Source of the DNA: Sphingobacterium alimentarium
GTDB lineage: Bacteria; Bacteroidota; Bacteroidia; Sphingobacteriales; Sphingobacteriaceae
Assembly (NCBI RefSeq): GCF_004342685.1
Contig: NZ_SMBZ01000019.1
Coordinates: 1-64,000, forward strand
Direction: 5' to 3'
Length of the DNA: 64,000 nt
In this document: piece by piece, positions 1-8,694 of the stretch
How the letters are laid out: every line of letters begins with the position of its first letter
How positions within the stretch are numbered: the stretch's first letter is position 1
The notes under the pieces: model-generated
What the model saw: only the letters and a program-made list of their open reading frames with translations
Told to the model about the DNA's origin: nothing
Databases searched by the model: none
Translations under genes and position numbers: made by a program

Positions 1-1337
1 AAACGTAATAAAAGCGGTTCCACTAGTGTTCAGATTATTGATAAATCTTCTGGTCGGTATATTGTTCATCAAACTGTCGGTAGTTCTTCAGATCAACAAG
101 AGATCGATCGTCTTATAAAAAAAGGTAAAAGGATTATTGAAAGTAATGGTGGGCAAACTAGTATTCCATTTCAGCGTTCCCAAGAACTAGACTTCATAGA
201 TACCTTTCTGAATAGCTTAGATACAATGAGTCTTGTTGGTCCAGAGTTGTTGCTAGGACATATTTTTAATGATATTGGCTTCAAATAAGTTTTGCACATA
301 CTCTAGGTATTCTTGGAGGAAAACTATCCATTGTTTTCTACGATGTAACAACCTTGTATTTCGAGGCCAGTGATGAAGATGACTTGCGTAAAAGAGGTTT
401 TAGCAAAGATGGGAAACACCAACACCCACAAATCGTACTTGGTTTATTAGTAAGTGAAAATGGGTACCCACTGGATTATGATATTTTTGAAGGGAACAAG
501 TACGAGGGAGAAACCCTGCTTCCCATCATTGAACATTTCACTTCTAAATATTCATTTGAAAATTTGGTTGTTGTTGCTGACTCAGGTCTGCTATCTAAGA
601 GTAACATACAAAAACTTAAAGATGGCGGCTATCAGTATATTTTAGGTGCTCGTATAAAGAATATGGGAAACAGCATAACCGAGCAGATCTTGAACCTTAA
701 ACTGGGGGACAAAGAGAGTGCAGAAATTAAAATGGAGGGGGAAGATAAATTGATTGTTGGCTATAAGAAAAGCCGTGCCTCAAAGGATGGGAAGAATAGG
801 AAACGAGGTCTTGATAAACTTGAAAAGGCTATTCAAGGTGGGAAGTTGGGGAAAAGCAATATTAACAATAGAGGATATAATAAATACCTGACAATGAGCG
901 GAGAGGTAAGTATTTCAATAAACCATGATAAGTACAATGACGATAGTAAATGGGATGGATTGAAGGGATATATGACGAATTGTAATCTTTCAAAAGAAGA
1001 CGTAATCAAACAGTACAGCTTATTGTGGAATATCGAACGAACCTTTAGGATATCCAAATCAGATTTACAAATAAGACCTCTTTTTCATCGGCTCAGAAAA
1101 AGGATAGAATCGCACATATGTATCTCGTTTGCGGCGTGCAAAGTCTACAAAGAACTGGAACGGCTACTGAAAGAGAAAAACGCGGGATACAGTGCAGAAC
1201 AAGCAATCGAGATAATCAAAACGATCTACAAAGTGAAAATACAGACCCCATATTCTGAACAGATATATGAAAGACTGATTATCAAAAATGATGATCAAAA
1301 AGCAATTGTTGATTTCTTTGATCTAGACCTAAATTGA
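1..1337 (+). pseudogene. Decayed IS1634-type DDE transposase, cut by window edge
   Basis: The frame is already open at base 1 and reads an N-terminal transposase part (RNKSGSTSVQIIDKSSGRY) to a TAA at 286-288. The rest continues in another frame (SFAHTLGILGGKLSIVFYDV, then on to the stop at 1337). Compared with the 496-residue relative at 47051-48541, roughly 50-60 residues are missing between the two parts, so this is an internal deletion with a frame change rather than a simple frameshift. The catalytic motifs FYDVTTLYFE, VADSGLLS and NIERTFRISKSDLQIRP all survive in the second part. The gene start lies just left of the window. It belongs to the IS1634 type but is clearly diverged from the second copy. 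It is presumably inactive. Confidence 0.85.
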
Positions 1338-1396
1338 GAAAATTTATCTTGGGTGTCCCATTGCACAAAACAGGAGACAGTGAATAGAAAATATGT

Positions 1397-1440
1397 AATA
1401 AAAAGAATAGGGCTGAGAAATCAGCCCTATTCTTTTTATT
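1397..1440. terminator. Bidirectional terminator between transposase remnant and NlpE-like gene
   Basis: A perfect 20-bp stem (1397-1416 with 1421-1440) with a GAAA loop has A-rich and T-rich arms, so it can stop transcription from both sides. Its right arm overlaps the stop codon of the lipoprotein gene at 1439. Confidence 0.85.
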
Positions 1441-1855
1441 ATTTAACTCGCGATAATTGATATTTTTCTGCTAGATCACCCTTAATTTCATTGCCAGAAA
1501 GATCCAGTTGCAACAAATAGTCTGAATTGACTTTATATTGATAGTCCACCCCTTCCAGGCTGAGCGTATTTTTCTCCATAGACCACTCCCCTTTCTTGAC
1601 GAATTGATCATTTGATTTACCTTCGTAGATATACCGAAGGACATAGGAGTTATCTGGGTTCAATTCCAACATCGTATTGATAGCTTCGCAATCTACGCAA
1701 GGTAAATTGCCGCTGTACATACCAGAAATATTCACGGACAACTGCTTCATAGCTTCATTATTTTCCTTGGCCGCAAGGCTTTTTTGATTGTTGACACAAC
1801 TAAGCGCTATTGTCAACAATAGGAAAACAAAAGATATGTAAATGAGCCAACGCAT
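1439..1855 (-). CDS. NlpE-like copper-resistance/stress lipoprotein
   Basis: This 138-residue protein has a lipoprotein signal peptide ending at LTIALSC (Cys20), so it should be anchored in a membrane. The mature part carries the NlpE N-terminal domain pattern: GMYSGNLPCVDCEAINTMLE, with a CxxC pair at residues 53-56, followed by a Y-rich strand and a GEWSMEKNTLSLEG strand. NlpE proteins sense envelope or copper stress in Enterobacteria; in Bacteroidota the family is common but its role is little known. It stands alone, facing away from the TPR gene. A possible -7 box (CAAAAATA on the plus strand, 1872-1879) lies 16 nt upstream of the start. Confidence 0.8.
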   Translation of the reverse strand: MRWLIYISFVFLLLTIALSCVNNQKSLAAKENNEAMKQLSVNISGMYSGNLPCVDCEAINTMLELNPDNSYVLRYIYEGKSNDQFVKKGEWSMEKNTLSLEGVDYQYKVNSDYLLQLDLSGNEIKGDLAEKYQLSRVK

Positions 1856-1916
1856 AATACTCTCTTGTAGGCAAAAATAATACCAAAACGTTAGTTTTTT
1901 TTCCTTTGTCTAAAAT

Positions 1917-2249
1917 TTAACAATCTTCGTCTTCATCGAGCCCCATCAGCATATTCAACGCACCCATTAATTCACTCTTAGCATGCGCATTACGTAGTCG
2001 TGTGGCGAGAAGAATTCCTTGCTTATACACCTCTTCTGCTTTAGCTGAATCACCCTGCTTTTCCAAGAATTTCCCAAAATGGTAATATGTCCCTACGTAG
2101 TCAGGAAAGTTAGTCACTAGATTCTCAAAACCTGCGATTACCCGCGCATTATCGTTGGCCTTTAGGTATTCCATAGTCAATGCATAATGCAAGAATGGAT
2201 CCTGTGGACTTTCACGCAAAAATTCTTCTAATTGTTCTATCCGATTCAT
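1917..2249 (-). CDS. Tetratricopeptide-repeat protein
   Basis: This protein of 110 residues is read from the ATG at 2249 (MNRIEQLEEFLRESP); a longer frame to 2291 exists but its first 14 residues do not look like part of the domain. It contains about two TPR motifs (DPFLHYALTMEYLKAND and GTYYHFGKFLEKQGDSAKAEE) and ends in an acidic tail (LDEDEDC). No signal peptide is present, so it is probably cytoplasmic and binds a protein partner that the sequence does not reveal. The -7 promoter box at 2254-2261 is only 4 nt from this ATG, which supports the choice of start and suggests a leaderless mRNA. Confidence 0.8.
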   Translation of the reverse strand: MNRIEQLEEFLRESPQDPFLHYALTMEYLKANDNARVIAGFENLVTNFPDYVGTYYHFGKFLEKQGDSAKAEEVYKQGILLATRLRNAHAKSELMGALNMLMGLDEDEDC

Positions 2250-2253
2250 AGTA

Positions 2254-2261
2254 CAAAAATA
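2254..2261 (-). promoter_or_regulatory. -7 promoter box of the TPR gene
   Basis: On the minus strand this reads TATTTTTG, matching the bacteroidete TAnnTTTG box, and it is followed by four bases and then the ATG. No good -33 TTG element is visible at the expected distance. Confidence 0.45.
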
Positions 2262-2336
2262 AACTATTGCAGTACAAAAGGATAGAAACATGGAAATAAT
2301 TTATTATGCACGCATAGGAATTTAAAAACTATTGAC

Positions 2337-2344
2337 TATATTTG
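2337..2344 (+). promoter_or_regulatory. -7 promoter box of etfBA
   Basis: TATATTTG matches the bacteroidete -7 consensus and lies 46 nt upstream of the etfB ATG. The -33 element is weak. Confidence 0.5.
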
Positions 2345-2390
2345 ATATATAAACTTGAATGATAAGCATAAACCTTTAAATCATTAAAAC

Positions 2391-3131
2391 ATGAAAATAT
2401 TAGTTTGTATAAGTAATGTTCCAGATACAACATCTAAAATTACATTTACTAACAATAACTCTGAATTCAATACGGCTGGCGTTCAGTACATCATTAATCC
2501 TTATGATGAGATTGCTTTAGCGAGAGCCATTGAATTGACAGATGCAGGCACTAGTGGTACAGTAACTGTGATCACCGTTGGCGATGCTTCGACAGAGGCT
2601 ACTATTCGCAAAGCCTTGGCTATTGGTGCTAACGATGCCGTACGTGTGGATGCGCTTCCTTCGGATGCATGGTTTGTAGCCAATCAAATTGCAGATTATG
2701 CGAAAAAGAACAATTTCGATTTAATCCTTACGGGTCGCGAATCTATTGATTACAATGGCGCGCAAGTTGGCGCAATGGTTGCCGAACTTTTGGGTTTACC
2801 TTCTGTCTCTATAGCCAAAGGACTAGCTATTGAAGGCAATCAAGCACGCCTCGAACGTGAAATTGAAGGCGGCAAAGAAGTCGTATCTGCTACGCTGCCA
2901 TTAGTAGTAGGAACAGCAGAAGGCGTTGCAGAACCAAAAATCCCGAATATGCGTGGTATCATGGCTGCTCGAACCAAACCTCTCTCCGTTGTCGAGCCTA
3001 TAGCCGTACAGCCATTAACTAAAATCAACAATTACAGTACGCCTCCGGCGAGAGGAAACGTCAAATTGGTTGACGAGAATAGTATTAATGAGTTGGTGAA
3101 TTTATTACATAGCGAAGCTAAAGTTATCTAA
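2391..3131 (+). CDS. etfB: Electron transfer flavoprotein beta subunit
   Basis: This 246-residue protein has the usual EtfB length and begins MKILVCISNVPDT, as typical family members do. It shows the EtfB signature region (LTGRESIDYNGAQVGAMV, about residues 111-128) and the AMP-binding adenine nucleotide alpha hydrolase-like fold. With EtfA it forms the soluble heterodimer that passes electrons from acyl-CoA and other dehydrogenases to the quinone pool via ETF:quinone oxidoreductase. etfA follows 19 nt downstream on the same strand, so the two form an operon. Confidence 0.95.
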   Translation: MKILVCISNVPDTTSKITFTNNNSEFNTAGVQYIINPYDEIALARAIELTDAGTSGTVTVITVGDASTEATIRKALAIGANDAVRVDALPSDAWFVANQIADYAKKNNFDLILTGRESIDYNGAQVGAMVAELLGLPSVSIAKGLAIEGNQARLEREIEGGKEVVSATLPLVVGTAEGVAEPKIPNMRGIMAARTKPLSVVEPIAVQPLTKINNYSTPPARGNVKLVDENSINELVNLLHSEAKVI

Positions 3132-3150
3132 CGTAGAATCAGAATTAATT

Positions 3151-4125
3151 ATGTCAGTTTTAGTATATATAGAAAATACAGATGGCCAACTTAAAAAGTC
3201 AGCTTTTGAAGTTGCTACCTATGGAAAAGATATCGCAACACAATTAAATACCGAAGCAATTGCTTTATCCATTGGCGATATTTCAACCGATGAATTGTCA
3301 AAGTTAGGCGCTTACGGTATTTCGAAAGTGTACCATGTCACGAATGATGATTTAAAAACTTTTGTAAACCAGGCTTACGCATCTATTGTAGCCGCTGCAG
3401 CGAAGCAAGAGAATGCATCAGTGGTGGTATTATCCAATACCTTCAGCGGAAAAGGATTAGCTCCACGCTTAGCTACTAAGCTGGAGGCAGGAATTGTGTC
3501 GGGTGCGATTTCGTTACCGACGATCAATGGTAATACTTTTGAAGTGCAAAAGACTGCGTTTTCAAATAAAGCTATTGCGACTGTAGTGGTAGACTCGGCT
3601 GTCAAGGTAATCACGATCAATCCAAATAGTTATACCGTAAAAGAAGTGGGTGGCTCTGCTGCCTTAGAAAACTTTACAGCTCCTGTACAATCGAGCGACT
3701 TCAGCACGGTGGTGAAAGATATCGTGCGTGCAACAGACAAAATCTCATTGCCTGAAGCAGAAATCGTAGTTTCCGCAGGGCGAGGTATGAAAGGGCCAGA
3801 AAACTGGTCTATGATCGAGGAACTTGCAGAAGTATTGGGAGCCGCTACGGCATGTTCGAAACCGGTTTCGGATGCTGGGTGGAGACCACACTCAGAGCAC
3901 GTAGGACAGACAGGTATCGTGGTGAGCCCGAATTTGTATATCGCAATCGGTATTTCTGGGGCTATACAACACCTTGCAGGCGTAAGTTCTTCTAAGACTA
4001 TTGTAGTGATTAATAAGGATCCTGAAGCACCATTTTTCAAAGTGGCAGACTATGGAATCGTTGGCGATGCCTTCACAATCGTTCCGAAATTGATCGAAGC
4101 ACTTAAAGCACATAAAGGAAACTAA
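3151..4125 (+). CDS. etfA: Electron transfer flavoprotein alpha subunit
   Basis: This 324-residue EtfA carries an N-terminal alpha/beta domain and the C-terminal FAD-binding domain, seen in SAGRGMKGPENWSMIEELA (about residues 207-225), CSKPVSDAGW, and the C-terminal FAD signature LYIAIGISGAIQHLAGV with INKDPEAPFFKVADYGIVGD. It holds the FAD of the Etf heterodimer in the cytoplasm. It is co-transcribed with etfB and followed by a clear terminator. Confidence 0.95.
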   Translation: MSVLVYIENTDGQLKKSAFEVATYGKDIATQLNTEAIALSIGDISTDELSKLGAYGISKVYHVTNDDLKTFVNQAYASIVAAAAKQENASVVVLSNTFSGKGLAPRLATKLEAGIVSGAISLPTINGNTFEVQKTAFSNKAIATVVVDSAVKVITINPNSYTVKEVGGSAALENFTAPVQSSDFSTVVKDIVRATDKISLPEAEIVVSAGRGMKGPENWSMIEELAEVLGAATACSKPVSDAGWRPHSEHVGQTGIVVSPNLYIAIGISGAIQHLAGVSSSKTIVVINKDPEAPFFKVADYGIVGDAFTIVPKLIEALKAHKGN

Positions 4126-4150
4126 ACAAAAATCCTTACTATAAATCATG

Positions 4151-4187
4151 GTAGCATGTACAAAAAATCGCATGCTACTTTTTTTTT
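4151..4187 (+). terminator. Terminator after etfBA
   Basis: The stem GTAGCATG/CATGCTAC (4151-4158 with 4171-4178) is followed by a run of T residues to 4187. Confidence 0.85.
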
Positions 4188-4228
4188 GGCATTAATATTC
4201 ACATCTTTGTATCATTGAAGGTGTTCGG

Positions 4229-4858
4229 ATGAAGAAACTTAAGTTAGATATCGTTGGCTTATCGTATAGCCAAACACAGTCAGGCGCATATGCACTCGTC
4301 TTGGGCGAAATTAACGGCAATAGACGTCTTCCTATTATCATTGGAAGTTTCGAAGCGCAGGCGATTGCAGTCGAAATCGAGAAGATGACGCCAAGTCGTC
4401 CCCTTACACATGATTTATTCAAAACATTTGCCCAATCTTTCGATATTACGGTAGATGAAGTCTTGATTTATAATCTTGTAGATGGTATTTTCTTTGCCAA
4501 ATTAATCTGCAGCCAAGGAAGTCAAACTTTTGAAATTGATGCACGTACTTCCGATGCCGTAGCGTTGGCTGTGCGATTTGAATGTCCCATTTACACATAC
4601 GATTTCATCATGTCCGCTGCAGGAATAGTCATAGAGAGTAATGATTTCGCCTTTTTGGAAAACATGAATACTCCCGCTAGTGATGAATCCGCCCCGGCAG
4701 CAGCAGCACCGCAAGAATATAACAAACCAAAAGAGGTGTCTCCCTATGCCTCTTTGACGATGGAGCAACTCGAAAACACACTAGAAAAAGCGATTGCAAA
4801 CGAGCAATACGAAGTTGCTGCAAAAATTCGTGACGAAATAGAAAGAAGAAAATCATAA
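4229..4858 (+). CDS. Bifunctional nuclease family protein (DUF151) with UVR motif
   Basis: This 209-residue protein has the BFN/DUF151 domain at about residues 1-140 (LDIVGLSYSQTQSGAYALVL, LPIIIGSFEAQAIAVEIE, ARTSDAVALAVRF). A Pro/Ala-rich linker follows, and then a UvrB/UvrC-type UVR motif at the C-terminus (LEKAIANEQYEVAAKIRDEI). Members of the family were described as having nuclease activity on DNA and RNA, but the function in Bacteroidota is not settled. The next gene begins 9 nt downstream, so the pair is probably co-transcribed, though a functional link with a nucleoside permease is only an inference. Confidence 0.85.
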   Translation: MKKLKLDIVGLSYSQTQSGAYALVLGEINGNRRLPIIIGSFEAQAIAVEIEKMTPSRPLTHDLFKTFAQSFDITVDEVLIYNLVDGIFFAKLICSQGSQTFEIDARTSDAVALAVRFECPIYTYDFIMSAAGIVIESNDFAFLENMNTPASDESAPAAAAPQEYNKPKEVSPYASLTMEQLENTLEKAIANEQYEVAAKIRDEIERRKS

Positions 4859-4867
4859 TTTAATAAT

Positions 4868-6244
4868 ATGTCAATCAAATTGAGACTCACCATCATGAAC
4901 TTTCTTCAGTTCTTTGTATGGGGAGCATGGTTAATCACAATAGCAAACTATTGGTTCGGGACAAAGAGTTGGGATGGAACACAATTCGGTGCTATTTTTG
5001 CCACAATGGGAATCGCTTCCCTATTCATGCCTACGCTGATAGGGATTATAGCCGACCGTTGGGTGAATGCCGAAAAATTGTACTCTCTTCTTCATTTCCT
5101 CTATGCCATCTGTTTAATTTATCTTGCCCAAGTCGATAATCCAAGCACTTTCTTTACGGTCATATTAGCGGCGATGTGCTGTTATATGCCGACGCTGGCT
5201 TTATCAAATTCCATTGCTTATAGCTCGTTAACGGCTGCCAAGTATGACTTGATCAAAGCCTTTCCACCGATTCGGGTGTGGGGTACCGTGGGATTTATCG
5301 CTGCCATGTGGATTACGAACTTATCGGGTAATAAAGCTACGGAATTCCAATTTTATATTGCGGCAGCAGGATCTATTGCGCTTGCTGTGTATTCCATTTT
5401 TATGATTCCAAAATGTCCACCACAGCGCCTTATCAAAGAGAATGCGAAATGGACAGAACTGCTGGGCTTAGAAGCCTTCAAGTTGTTTGCCAATTATAAG
5501 ATGGCTCTCTTCTTTATTTTCTCCATGTTTTTGGGTGCAGCTTTGCAATTGACCAATGCGTATGGTGATGTATTCCTAAGCGAATTTGCCTTTTATCCAA
5601 AATATGCTTCCTCGCTGGTAGTGGAAGGATCTACTATTATTATGTCCATCTCCCAGATCTCGGAGACCTTATTTATCTTGGCTATACCTTTCTTTCTGAA
5701 AAGGTTTGGGATACGTAATGTTATGTTGTTTGCTATGGTAGCTTGGGTGTTGCGATTCGGCTTATTTGCTTATGGCAACCCTTCTGATGGACTATGGATG
5801 ATTATTCTGTCCTGTGTGGTGTATGGACTGGCTTTTGACTTCTTCAATATATCAGGCTCTCTATTTGTGGAAAGTTCTACCGATTCAAAGATTAGATCTT
5901 CTGCTCAAGGATTGTTTATGATGATGACTAATGGTTTCGGTGCTGTATTTGGCTCTATCTCATCAGGATGGCTGATAGACAAATATTTTACACACGGCTA
6001 TAGCAATGCGAATGAACTAGCCAATCGTCTAGAGACTACAGTGGACAATTCTAAATTCTTAGAGTTCATCTCTAGCCGAGGTATCAATATCGAGAATGGT
6101 TTATTTAATGAAATAATAAACTTAAAGGACTGGCACAGTATATGGCTTGCATTTGCAGCCTATACGCTAATCATCGTGATTGCTTTTGCTTTACTATTCA
6201 AGCACAAACACAATCCGAATGATATCGAAGGTGTAAATCATTAA
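4868..6244 (+). CDS. Nucleoside:proton symporter, MFS NupG/XapB type
   Basis: This 458-residue integral membrane protein has about 12 hydrophobic helices. Its start, with FFVWGAWLITIANYWF and later IGIIADRWVNAEK, is typical of the nucleoside permease branch of the major facilitator superfamily, as are TALSNSIAYSSL and the IRVWGTVGFIAA segment. It probably imports nucleosides across the inner membrane with protons. It follows the DUF151 gene by 9 nt and ends before a strong terminator. Confidence 0.85.
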   Translation: MSIKLRLTIMNFLQFFVWGAWLITIANYWFGTKSWDGTQFGAIFATMGIASLFMPTLIGIIADRWVNAEKLYSLLHFLYAICLIYLAQVDNPSTFFTVILAAMCCYMPTLALSNSIAYSSLTAAKYDLIKAFPPIRVWGTVGFIAAMWITNLSGNKATEFQFYIAAAGSIALAVYSIFMIPKCPPQRLIKENAKWTELLGLEAFKLFANYKMALFFIFSMFLGAALQLTNAYGDVFLSEFAFYPKYASSLVVEGSTIIMSISQISETLFILAIPFFLKRFGIRNVMLFAMVAWVLRFGLFAYGNPSDGLWMIILSCVVYGLAFDFFNISGSLFVESSTDSKIRSSAQGLFMMMTNGFGAVFGSISSGWLIDKYFTHGYSNANELANRLETTVDNSKFLEFISSRGINIENGLFNEIINLKDWHSIWLAFAAYTLIIVIAFALLFKHKHNPNDIEGVNH

Positions 6245-6251
6245 GGGAAAT

Positions 6252-6287
6252 AAAAAAGGGAAATCAAATCTGATTTCCCTTTTTTTA
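6252..6287. terminator. Bidirectional terminator between nucleoside permease and 166-residue gene
   Basis: A 15-bp stem (6252-6266 with 6271-6285) carries an A-run on its left arm and a T-run on its right arm, and it lies between convergent genes. Confidence 0.85.
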
Positions 6288-6309
6288 TGCTTATTTAATT
6301 TCTGTTTAT

Positions 6310-6810
6310 TTAGCGAGCTTGTGCTTCGGCGATCATGGTAATCACGGCGTCAATTGTGGACTTTGCCGCATCTTTCATTTTCTGTGTACCGTTATAATCA
6401 GCATCTAAAACGACTTCTTTTGATTTTTCTTTGTATGTATATTTTAAAATATAGCGAGGAACATTTTTACCATCCGCCTCAGCTGTTCGAGTAGTAGTCA
6501 TATCATCATCTACGTTCCAAAATCCCAATTCCATAGCCTTGCGGTGTAAATACAGTAAATCATCTTTGCGCATTTTTACGGTATCTTTCATCACGCGGTT
6601 ATCTTTTGTCAAATACTGATATTCAGCAGTCTTTGAATCATATTTATTGAGCATCTCTCCAGGCAACCCATATGTCAACTCAATGGATTCGAAATCAGAA
6701 AAACGGTAAGGAGCATTTTTTACCATTGCAGAATAGTACACCCAACAATAAATGATGAAAGGTACAATCACACAAATGGCTAGAAAAATTCTTTTTGATC
6801 TACTTGTCAT
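6310..6810 (-). CDS. Uncharacterised single-pass membrane protein
   Basis: This is a 166-residue protein I do not recognise. It has one N-terminal membrane anchor (residues 8-28, IFLAICVIVPFIIYCWVYY) preceded by positive residues, so the remaining ~135 residues should face the periplasm. The soluble part is mixed alpha/beta with DYNGTQKMKDAAKSTIDAVI near the C-terminus and no cysteines outside the anchor. The gene stands alone between a convergent permease and the NlpC/P60 gene. A -7-like CAAAAATA (6833-6840, plus-strand reading) lies 22 nt upstream of the start. Confidence 0.7.
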   Translation of the reverse strand: MTSRSKRIFLAICVIVPFIIYCWVYYSAMVKNAPYRFSDFESIELTYGLPGEMLNKYDSKTAEYQYLTKDNRVMKDTVKMRKDDLLYLHRKAMELGFWNVDDDMTTTRTAEADGKNVPRYILKYTYKEKSKEVVLDADYNGTQKMKDAAKSTIDAVITMIAEAQAR

Positions 6811-6911
6811 GTTGTTTTAATAAAAATGTAGGCAAAAATACACAAATTGTGGGCATTATCCCTTTGTTTGTATACTAACCTTTTACAATTGACATTGTTA
6901 TTACTTCCAAG

Positions 6912-7481
6912 CTAAATTTGAGGTGTACCGCATCGCGTAAAGTATTTGTAATACCAGGTATCTTTTAGGTTGGAAATGACAACTCCTTGCTTGGTCGAGA
7001 CATGCACAAACTTGTCATTATGCAAATAGATGCCCACATGATCAATATTTTTCCCTCCAAAGGAGAAAAATACCAAATCCCCTTCCTGAAGTTGATTATC
7101 ATATTTGCGTTTGACTATTTCAGCCATATCGCGGGAGGTGCGCGGCAGGTTCTTACGGTATACTTCTTGATAAATCATGCCTACGAAGCCGGAACAATCA
7201 ATACCATTTTTACTTTGACCGCCCAAGCGATGGGGACTTCCCATCCAATCGTCTATATACGCGTAGAGATTCTCATTCAATTCTTTAGGATTCGCATCCA
7301 ACAATTCAGCATAATATTGTTTAATATTCGCTCTTTTGCCTGAAGGTCGTTCTATTGTGGTTTTCGTAGGTCCGGTGATGGTGGATTTTTTTCTAGCACC
7401 ACAAGAACTCAAAATCAAGGCTATACACAGGGGAAAGACAAGCAATCCTACTATTTTGGAGGTCATTTTATGCATAAACAA
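6912..7481 (-). CDS. NlpC/P60 (C40) peptidoglycan endopeptidase lipoprotein
   Basis: This 189-residue protein has a lipobox LILSSC (Cys27) and then a C40 peptidase domain at about residues 70-185. The catalytic cysteine is in NGIDCSGFVG (Cys96), and the histidines are in IDHVGIYL (His148) and KFVHVS (His160). Such enzymes cut the peptide stems of peptidoglycan, usually at the D-Glu/diamino-acid bond. The ATG at 7481 is followed by two further in-frame ATGs (MHKM, MTSK), so the exact start is uncertain by a few codons. It is divergent to the DMT permease. Confidence 0.9.
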   Translation of the reverse strand: MFMHKMTSKIVGLLVFPLCIALILSSCGARKKSTITGPTKTTIERPSGKRANIKQYYAELLDANPKELNENLYAYIDDWMGSPHRLGGQSKNGIDCSGFVGMIYQEVYRKNLPRTSRDMAEIVKRKYDNQLQEGDLVFFSFGGKNIDHVGIYLHNDKFVHVSTKQGVVISNLKDTWYYKYFTRCGTPQI

Positions 7482-7533
7482 ATCTACATTTCAAATGCAA
7501 TATAGTGGATTCTTTTTATCCACATTAGTTAAC

Positions 7534-7541
7534 TACTTTTG
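7534..7541 (+). promoter_or_regulatory. -7 promoter box abutting the DMT permease start
   Basis: TACTTTTG is followed by only four bases before the ATG at 7546, which would place the transcript start at or within a base or two of the start codon. Confidence 0.5.
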
Positions 7542-7545
7542 CAGG

Positions 7546-8442
7546 ATGAAACATTTAAAAGGTGCTCTAGCCGTGTTTATAGGAGCTGCAAGCTTTGGGG
7601 TATTGTCTACTTTTGTGAAAAAAGCATATGCCGCAGGTTTTTCTTTGGGTGAGGTGACAGGCGTTCAAGCATTATTAGGAATGCTTATACTGTGGATAAT
7701 TTTTATCGTTATGAAAGTTATCAAAGTAGATTTTAACAAATACCCCCGCAAAACAGCAAGTTGGAAAATAATGATGGCCGGCATTTCAACAGGTATCGTG
7801 AGCATCATCTATTATAAATGTGTACAGCTAGTGCCTGCATCCATCGCAATTGTCTTGCTCATGCAATTCATTTGGATCGGCGCGCTTATAAATTATCTGG
7901 TATTCAAACAAAAGCCTACCAAAAAACAAAGCATAGGGATTGTACTCATTCTCGCTGCCACACTTCTAGCTACTGGCGTATTCGAATCAGCTATTCAAGA
8001 TTTATCTGCTCTTGGAATTTTCTATGGTATACTTGCAGCCTTAGCGTATTCGATATTCATTATGGTCAATGGAAAAGTCGGCAATGACTATCCTCCTGTA
8101 CAAAAAAGCGCCTTGATGGTAACGGGTGCCTGTATACTGATTTTTGTTGTACTTCAACCTTTTTCATTGTTGCAGACCACTGTAGATTTAGAAATTTACA
8201 AGTATGGGGTTCTATTAGCTGTTTTTGGAACCGTACTGCCTCCTTTTCTATTTGCCTATGGTATGCCCAAGATTGATTTGGCTTTAGGATCTATATTGAG
8301 TGCAGTGGAATTGCCTGTAGCGGTAGCCATGTCATATTTTGTATTATACGAAAATGTATCCCTGCTTCAATGGTTGGGTGTCGCTTTTATTTTGGCCGTA
8401 GTGATCTGGACGAATTATAATAAAAAGTCTAATTTGTTATAA
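7546..8442 (+). CDS. EamA/DMT-superfamily permease
   Basis: The start was set at the ATG at 7546 (MKHLKGALAVFIGAASFGVL). A longer frame begins at 7336 but runs antisense through the NlpC/P60 gene and lacks any membrane pattern there. The 298-residue product has about ten hydrophobic helices in two EamA halves, the second starting near LGIFYGILAALAYSIFI. It is a drug/metabolite-type exporter or importer of the inner membrane with unknown substrate. It is followed by a decayed gene fragment. Confidence 0.85.
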   Translation: MKHLKGALAVFIGAASFGVLSTFVKKAYAAGFSLGEVTGVQALLGMLILWIIFIVMKVIKVDFNKYPRKTASWKIMMAGISTGIVSIIYYKCVQLVPASIAIVLLMQFIWIGALINYLVFKQKPTKKQSIGIVLILAATLLATGVFESAIQDLSALGIFYGILAALAYSIFIMVNGKVGNDYPPVQKSALMVTGACILIFVVLQPFSLLQTTVDLEIYKYGVLLAVFGTVLPPFLFAYGMPKIDLALGSILSAVELPVAVAMSYFVLYENVSLLQWLGVAFILAVVIWTNYNKKSNLL

Positions 8443-8470
8443 AAAGATCTCCTGAGCAAACTTTTATTTT

Positions 8471-8632
8471 AAAGGGATTCGGACAATACGCCCAGTGTTT
8501 GTTAAAACAGCACATATCGTATCTTCCAAAGACTGTGAAGGCATACCCGATGGATTACACTTCAGTCCTGCAGGCTATAGACAATTAGGAAAAAATTACG
8601 CGAACACTATTCTCAATTTATATCATTATTAG
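8471..8632 (+). pseudogene. Orphan C-terminal fragment of a sialate O-acetylesterase-like SGNH hydrolase
   Basis: An open frame without its own start reads IRPVFVKTAHIVSSKDCEG and then IPDGLHFSPAGYRQLGKNYA to a TAG at 8630-8632. The DGxHFSPAGYRxLG pattern is the last catalytic block (Asp...His) of SGNH esterases of the DUF303 type. Nothing upstream matches the rest of such an enzyme because the intact DMT permease ends at 8442. This is therefore a remnant of a deleted gene. Confidence 0.65.
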
Positions 8633-8637
8633 TTTCA

Positions 8638-8670
8638 GTAAATGTGGCCACCCTCGGCCACATTTACTTT
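8638..8670. terminator. Hairpin terminator between esterase remnant and VWA gene
   Basis: A 12-bp stem (8638-8649 with 8656-8667) with a six-base loop separates two convergent frames. The T-run is short. Confidence 0.65.
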
Positions 8671-8694
8671 AACTCCGCACTGTCTTAATTCTCG

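Noticed and set aside
7336-7545. N-terminal extension of the DMT permease frame
   Set aside because: It overlaps the NlpC/P60 gene antisense and lacks transporter-like sequence; a promoter box lies directly before the ATG at 7546.
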